Source: Acidobacteria bacterium Ga0074141
Lineage (GTDB): Bacteria; Acidobacteriota; Blastocatellia; Pyrinomonadales; Pyrinomonadaceae
Length of the DNA stretch: 64,000 bases
Assembly (NCBI GenBank): GCA_001464665.1
Contig: LNDP01000024.1
Coordinates: 434,001-498,000, forward strand
Reading direction: 5' to 3'
The position numbers and the translations under genes are program-made. Below, piece by piece: positions 60,335 through 64,000 of this stretch (the first letter of the stretch is position 1; each line of letters begins with the position of its first letter). The notes under the pieces were generated by a model, which saw only the letters and a list, made by a program, of their open reading frames with translations, made no database searches and had not been told where the DNA came from.

Positions 60335-62848
60335 ATGCCAGAGAAATTTTTCCCGCAGAAACCAGAAGCGACACCGACGATCTACGCCTACAAATCTACG
60401 CATCCTCAACACAAAGGAATGCTGAAGATCGGCTATACGACTCGGGATGCCGCGACGCGTGTTGCCGAACAGTATCCGATCGTCACCCCGGGCGATCCAA
60501 CTTATAAGATAGTCCGGGAAGAGTCTGCGTTGCGCAAGGACGGGACTGTTTTCACGGATCATGACGTTCATCGGTATCTGAGGAGCGCTAACGTTCCTCA
60601 TGCCGCGGGCGAGTGGTTTGTCTGCAAGCTAAGTGAAGTTAAAGCTGCTATAAATGCCGTTCGCGATCGCAGAGCCTACGAACTCAGCCGTGAGCAGAGC
60701 TTCAAAATGCGGCCGGAACAGGTAGAGGCGGTTGAAAAAGCGGCGAATTATTTCAGACAAGCGAAGATCACCGACGGTAAGGTCCCGCACTTTCTCTGGA
60801 ACGCAAAGATGCGCTTCGGCAAGACCTTCGCAACCTACCAGCTTGCAAAGAAAATGGGTTGGAAGAGCGTCCTCGTTCTCACATTCAAACCTGCCGTGGA
60901 ATCGGCTTGGGAAGAGGATCTAAAGTCGCACGTCGATTTCGAAGGCTGGCAGTTCCTCTCCCGTACAAGTGAATTGCAATTTGCGCAGGCGAATAAGAAG
61001 AAGCCGATCGTTTGTTTCGGCTCCTTTCAGGATTATCTCGGTAAAAACTCTGCCGGAGGCATCAAACCAAAGAACGAATGGGTACACGCAATGAATTGGG
61101 ACTGCGTTGTACTGGACGAATATCACTTCGGAGCGTGGCGGGACAGGGCAAAAGGGCTTTTCGAGAGCGACGAGGAAGAAAGCGGCGAAGTTGAGACCAA
61201 GCTATCGGGCGGCCAGGAATACTTCAGCGAAGAGCTGATGCCGATAACCACGAATCATTATCTTTACCTGTCGGGCACTCCCTTCCGCGCCATCGCCAAC
61301 GGCGAGTTCTTGGAGGACCAAATTTATAACTGGACATACTCGGACGAACAAAGAGCTAAGGCCGAGTGGAAAGGCAGCGACAATCCGTATTTGCCGCTGC
61401 CCCGAATGGTCATGATGACCTACAAACTGCCGGATAAGATCCGCGAGATCGCCTTAAAAGGCGAGTTTGAGGAATTTGACCTCAACCTCTTCTTTTCGGC
61501 CGAGGGCGAGGGCGACACTGCGAAATTCAAATACGAGGAGTACGTCCAGAAATGGCTCGACCTGATGCGCGGCCAGTTCGCCGACATGCTCGTGGACGAT
61601 CTGCAAATGCGTGCTGAGAAGCCGGCGATGCCGTTCTCGCATATGCCGCTTCGGAATCTTCTCAATCACACACTCTGGTTCCTGCCGCGCGTCAATTCTT
61701 GCTTTGCAATGCGGAACCTTCTCGATCAGCCGCAAAACAAGAAGTTCTATGGCGATTACAAGGTCGTCGTTTGTGCTGGCACGGGCGCCGGAACCGGTAA
61801 CAATGCGCTACCGCCGGTTCTGAATGCGATGGGCAATCCGCTGAAATCGAAAACGATAACTCTTACGTGCGGAAAGCTTACGACGGGCGTTACGGTTCGG
61901 CCTTGGACCGGCATTTTCATGCTTCGCAGCACATCGAGCCCCGAGACATATTTCCAATCGGCGTTCCGAGTTCAGTCACCCTGGACGATCAAGAATCCGG
62001 ATGGGAACTCTCCCAATCGAGAAGAGATCATCAAGAAGGAATGTTATGTTTTTGACTTTGCCCCGGATCGTGCGTTGAGGCAAATCTCGGAGTACAGTTC
62101 AAAGCTCGATGTAGGTGACTACGATCTCGAAAAGAAAGTTGCCGAGTTTATTCAGTTCCTGCCGGTCATTGCATACGACGGCTACGCAATGAAGGAGATC
62201 AATGCTGGCGAAGTGCTAGAAATGGCAATGAGCGGGTCGACGGCAACATTGCTTGCACGGCGCTGGCAAGCGGCTGTTCTGGTAAACGTCGATAACGACA
62301 CCCTCAAGAAATTGATGGCAAACGCCGAAGCGATGGCCGCCCTCGAAAAGATCGAAGCCTTCCGTGCTCTCAATCAAGACATTGAGACGATCATTAACAA
62401 ATCGGATGCGGTCAAGAAAGCTAAAACCAAAGCAAACGAAGAAGACCTAACTGACAACGAGAAGAGACAACTGAAGGAAGACGAGAAGGAACTGAAATCC
62501 AAGCGAGAGCAGATCCGCCAGAAGTTGCTCAAGTTCGCGACCCGAGTTCCAGTTTTCATGTATCTCACCGATTACCGTGAGCGCAGCCTTAAGGACGTGA
62601 TCACCGAGCTAGAACCGGAACTCTTCCGCAAGGTTACTGGTCTTGAAAAGAAGGACTTCGAGCTGATGGTCAGCCTTAATCTATTTAACGAGGCAAGAAT
62701 GAACGAGGCCGTCTTTGGGTTCAAGCGTTACGAAGATTTGAGCCTCGCCTACACCGGAGTGTACAAACATAAAGATATGCCGGTTGGCGGGTTCTCCACG
62801 GTATTGAGTAGGCCGGAGTTTGATGAGGTCTTTGTGAATCAGGGTTAA
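60335..62848 (+). CDS. T5orf172/GIY-YIG-like plus DEAD-box helicase restriction protein
   Basis: 837 residues. Residues about 12-100 resemble a T5orf172/GIY-YIG nuclease (TIYAYKSTHPQHKGMLKIGYTTRDA, with R42 and E92 as candidate catalytic residues). A superfamily 2 helicase follows: motif I FLWNAKMRFGKTFATY at 153-168, motif II LDEYHFGAW at 260-268, motif III YLSGTPFRAI, and motif VI ETYFQSAFRVQSPW. A charged helical segment near 715-760 (KAKTKANEEDLTDNEKRQLKEDEKELKS) precedes the C-terminal domain. It is likely the cutting and translocating subunit of the restriction system, as HsdR is in type I. The start follows the methylase stop by four bases; an earlier in-frame start is inside the methylase and rejected. 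Confidence 0.9.
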   Translation: MPEKFFPQKPEATPTIYAYKSTHPQHKGMLKIGYTTRDAATRVAEQYPIVTPGDPTYKIVREESALRKDGTVFTDHDVHRYLRSANVPHAAGEWFVCKLSEVKAAINAVRDRRAYELSREQSFKMRPEQVEAVEKAANYFRQAKITDGKVPHFLWNAKMRFGKTFATYQLAKKMGWKSVLVLTFKPAVESAWEEDLKSHVDFEGWQFLSRTSELQFAQANKKKPIVCFGSFQDYLGKNSAGGIKPKNEWVHAMNWDCVVLDEYHFGAWRDRAKGLFESDEEESGEVETKLSGGQEYFSEELMPITTNHYLYLSGTPFRAIANGEFLEDQIYNWTYSDEQRAKAEWKGSDNPYLPLPRMVMMTYKLPDKIREIALKGEFEEFDLNLFFSAEGEGDTAKFKYEEYVQKWLDLMRGQFADMLVDDLQMRAEKPAMPFSHMPLRNLLNHTLWFLPRVNSCFAMRNLLDQPQNKKFYGDYKVVVCAGTGAGTGNNALPPVLNAMGNPLKSKTITLTCGKLTTGVTVRPWTGIFMLRSTSSPETYFQSAFRVQSPWTIKNPDGNSPNREEIIKKECYVFDFAPDRALRQISEYSSKLDVGDYDLEKKVAEFIQFLPVIAYDGYAMKEINAGEVLEMAMSGSTATLLARRWQAAVLVNVDNDTLKKLMANAEAMAALEKIEAFRALNQDIETIINKSDAVKKAKTKANEEDLTDNEKRQLKEDEKELKSKREQIRQKLLKFATRVPVFMYLTDYRERSLKDVITELEPELFRKVTGLEKKDFELMVSLNLFNEARMNEAVFGFKRYEDLSLAYTGVYKHKDMPVGGFSTVLSRPEFDEVFVNQG

Positions 62849-62873
62849 CCGGTTGATGTCTTGATTCGTAATT

Positions 62874-63215
62874 ATGGCAAAGCTTTCCGCAAAATCTATC
62901 GTGATCCTCGAGTTAATCGCTGACGGGCAGAGTTACACTCAGATTGTGGACGGACATCCCGAGATAACGTATTTGGATATTTTCAATGCGGCCAAGGAGG
63001 CATTGAATCTAAACGGCGAGACTTCCAGTCATGTTAATAGGCTACAGGAAATCAAAGAAGCATACCCGCGTGCCTACGAGAAATGGAGCGACAAGGAAGA
63101 CGAGCAACTTAGGACAATGCATACCGAGCGACGAGCTATCAACGAAATTGCCGCAATTTTGGAGCGACAGCCTTCAGCGATTCATTCGCGACTCGAAAAA
63201 CTGCGTCTGGCGTAA
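62874..63215 (+). CDS. Small helix-turn-helix-like protein of the defence operon
   Basis: 113 residues. Residues 1-45 (SAKSIVILELIADGQSYTQI, then ITYLDIFNAAKEALNL) resemble a short helix-turn-helix of the type seen in antitoxin-like DUF433 proteins. Residues about 55-112 (REIKEAYPRAYEKWSDKEDEQL-like, then RAINEIAAILERQPSAIHSRLEKLRL) contain a Myb/homeodomain-like trihelix. The second part is found at the end of helicases and small proteins in restriction loci. It probably binds DNA or regulates the operon; no catalytic motif is seen. It starts 25 bases after the helicase stop and 105 bases before the next gene. Confidence 0.78.
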   Translation: MAKLSAKSIVILELIADGQSYTQIVDGHPEITYLDIFNAAKEALNLNGETSSHVNRLQEIKEAYPRAYEKWSDKEDEQLRTMHTERRAINEIAAILERQPSAIHSRLEKLRLA

Positions 63216-63320
63216 CGTCATAGGGACCTGTCCGCGGGCGAGCCCAACGCCGGAAACGCCGACCGTCATCGAGCTCGTCTCAAAGTGCCTCCAACGTGCG
63301 CAGGAAATCACAACGTAGAA

Positions 63321-64000
63321 ATGAGACTTTCGGAAATTTCTGAGTTTACTTTTGGTTTTGCCTTTCTCCACGAGCAAGCAAGCCGGAGTTGGTACGGGAT
63401 GACCGCTGTGCCAATACTGCCCTCTCTGCAGCAGGAGGCCAAAAAAGGATGGGACGCGATGCTGCCAATAAGAGGCGTGCCGAACTATTATCAATTCAAA
63501 CTTAGCGACTATTTGATTGGTGCAAATGCAAAGTACCGCAAGAACAAGCCATTTTACCCAAGCCCCTACTTCCGAATCTCTCTGCACCGACGATACAACA
63601 ACCAACAACACCAACGCCTGCGCGAACTTTCAAAGACGGCTCCCGATACCTATTACGTCGCTCCTGAAACGAACGACGTTAACGAGTTCAACAGCCATTT
63701 CCTTGGTTCGCGGGTTATTGAAATCTCGCGAATGATCCCAGTCAATGAATGCAAGGATATTTTTGACGACGAGCAGCATTTCATAACCTACCAACGCGGC
63801 AAACCGAAGTGGCACGAACATTCCGAACCGATCTTGCATGAATCTTCGATACTGGGAAGCGAACACGAATCGTTTTTGCATTCTCAACGCGAGCGAGTTC
63901 GCCTCCTGGATCTTGTGTACGCAAGAGAGCTTTGGGAGACGAACGCCGCACTTGCCGATAAGGTCTTGGCAATGGAACGCTATTTGCCAGTAGATGAGAA
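63321..64000 (+). CDS. Unrecognised defence-island gene, truncated by the window edge
   Basis: The frame from ATG 63321 stays open through 226 codons to the last base, so the C-terminus is outside the window. It begins MRLSEISEFTFGFAFLHEQA. Features are an aromatic-rich N-terminal half (NYYQFKLSDYLIGANAKY, then PYFRISLHRRYNNQQHQRL), a DTYYVAPETNDVNEF stretch and later acidic-aromatic ones (DDEQHFITYQRGK). It resembles hypothetical proteins I recall from restriction neighbourhoods, with no known domain. Shorter frames on the minus strand cover parts of it but have no such continuity. It is probably part of the same operon. Function unknown. Confidence 0.7.
   Translation, partial: MRLSEISEFTFGFAFLHEQASRSWYGMTAVPILPSLQQEAKKGWDAMLPIRGVPNYYQFKLSDYLIGANAKYRKNKPFYPSPYFRISLHRRYNNQQHQRLRELSKTAPDTYYVAPETNDVNEFNSHFLGSRVIEISRMIPVNECKDIFDDEQHFITYQRGKPKWHEHSEPILHESSILGSEHESFLHSQRERVRLLDLVYARELWETNAALADKVLAMERYLPVDE

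Noticed and set aside
63174-63887. Two minus-strand frames near the right edge
   Set aside because: Each covers only part of the region; the plus-strand frame from 63321 is continuous to the edge and follows the operon direction.

Overview
The window looks like a chromosome segment from a Gram-negative bacterium of the Acidobacteriota, most likely the Blastocatellia/Pyrinomonadaceae side. This is an inference from gene content: a VWFA protein of the acidobacterial type, an Oar-like TonB-dependent receptor with an N-terminal carboxypeptidase-regulatory domain, a TamB/BamA outer-membrane pair, CarD, and a human-type class Ia ribonucleotide reductase. Most of the window is dense housekeeping DNA with short operons on both strands. 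No rRNA, tRNA or CRISPR array was seen.

Bases 1-8.2 kb hold the tail of a secreted multidomain protein, then nrdA-nrdB on the minus strand behind a recognisable promoter with three NrdR-box-like sites. About 1 kb of non-coding DNA follows, packed with short-period repeats. After it come an MBL-fold hydrolase, a DUF1844 protein and mazG. From 8.2 to 14.7 kb lie a MazEF-type toxin-antitoxin pair (convergent with mazG), serS, galU, an MFS transporter, an FtsX-like permease and a RibBA variant whose GTP cyclohydrolase half has lost its zinc cysteines. An intact stand-alone ribA lies at 51.9 kb. From 14.7 to 23.1 kb a very large TamB and a BamA/TamA-type porin form an overlapping pair for outer-membrane biogenesis.

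From 23 to 38.6 kb signalling genes dominate: an HD-GYP/GAF/GGDEF hybrid, a membrane GGDEF protein, a LytS/LytTR pair next to a ZnuD-like TonB receptor, SixA, a PhoB/PhoR-like pair with an 11-bp direct-repeat site upstream, and CarD. A VWA protein, a LysW-like zinc ribbon, a PfkB kinase and a dienelactone hydrolase lie among them. From 38.6 to 56 kb there are queF and a DEDDh exonuclease, the compact chain pyrE/ATP-grasp/truA/DUF952/uppS/cdsA, aspS with an intrinsic terminator just before its start, smc with an unusual acidic insertion in its head, a TPR-DUF4388 protein, ribA and a large Oar-like receptor.

From 56.1 kb to the right edge is a probable defence island, all on the plus strand. 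It starts with what looks like the first ~31 codons of a type I hsdM, now out of context. Next come a DUF262-DUF1524 (GmrSD-like) protein, two overlapping adenine-methylase-like genes, a T5orf172/GIY-YIG-like helicase, a small DNA-binding-like protein and an unrecognised gene cut by the window edge. The tight spacing suggests one operon combining a modification-dependent nuclease with a modification/helicase restriction module. This is the best candidate here for a composite or poorly described system.
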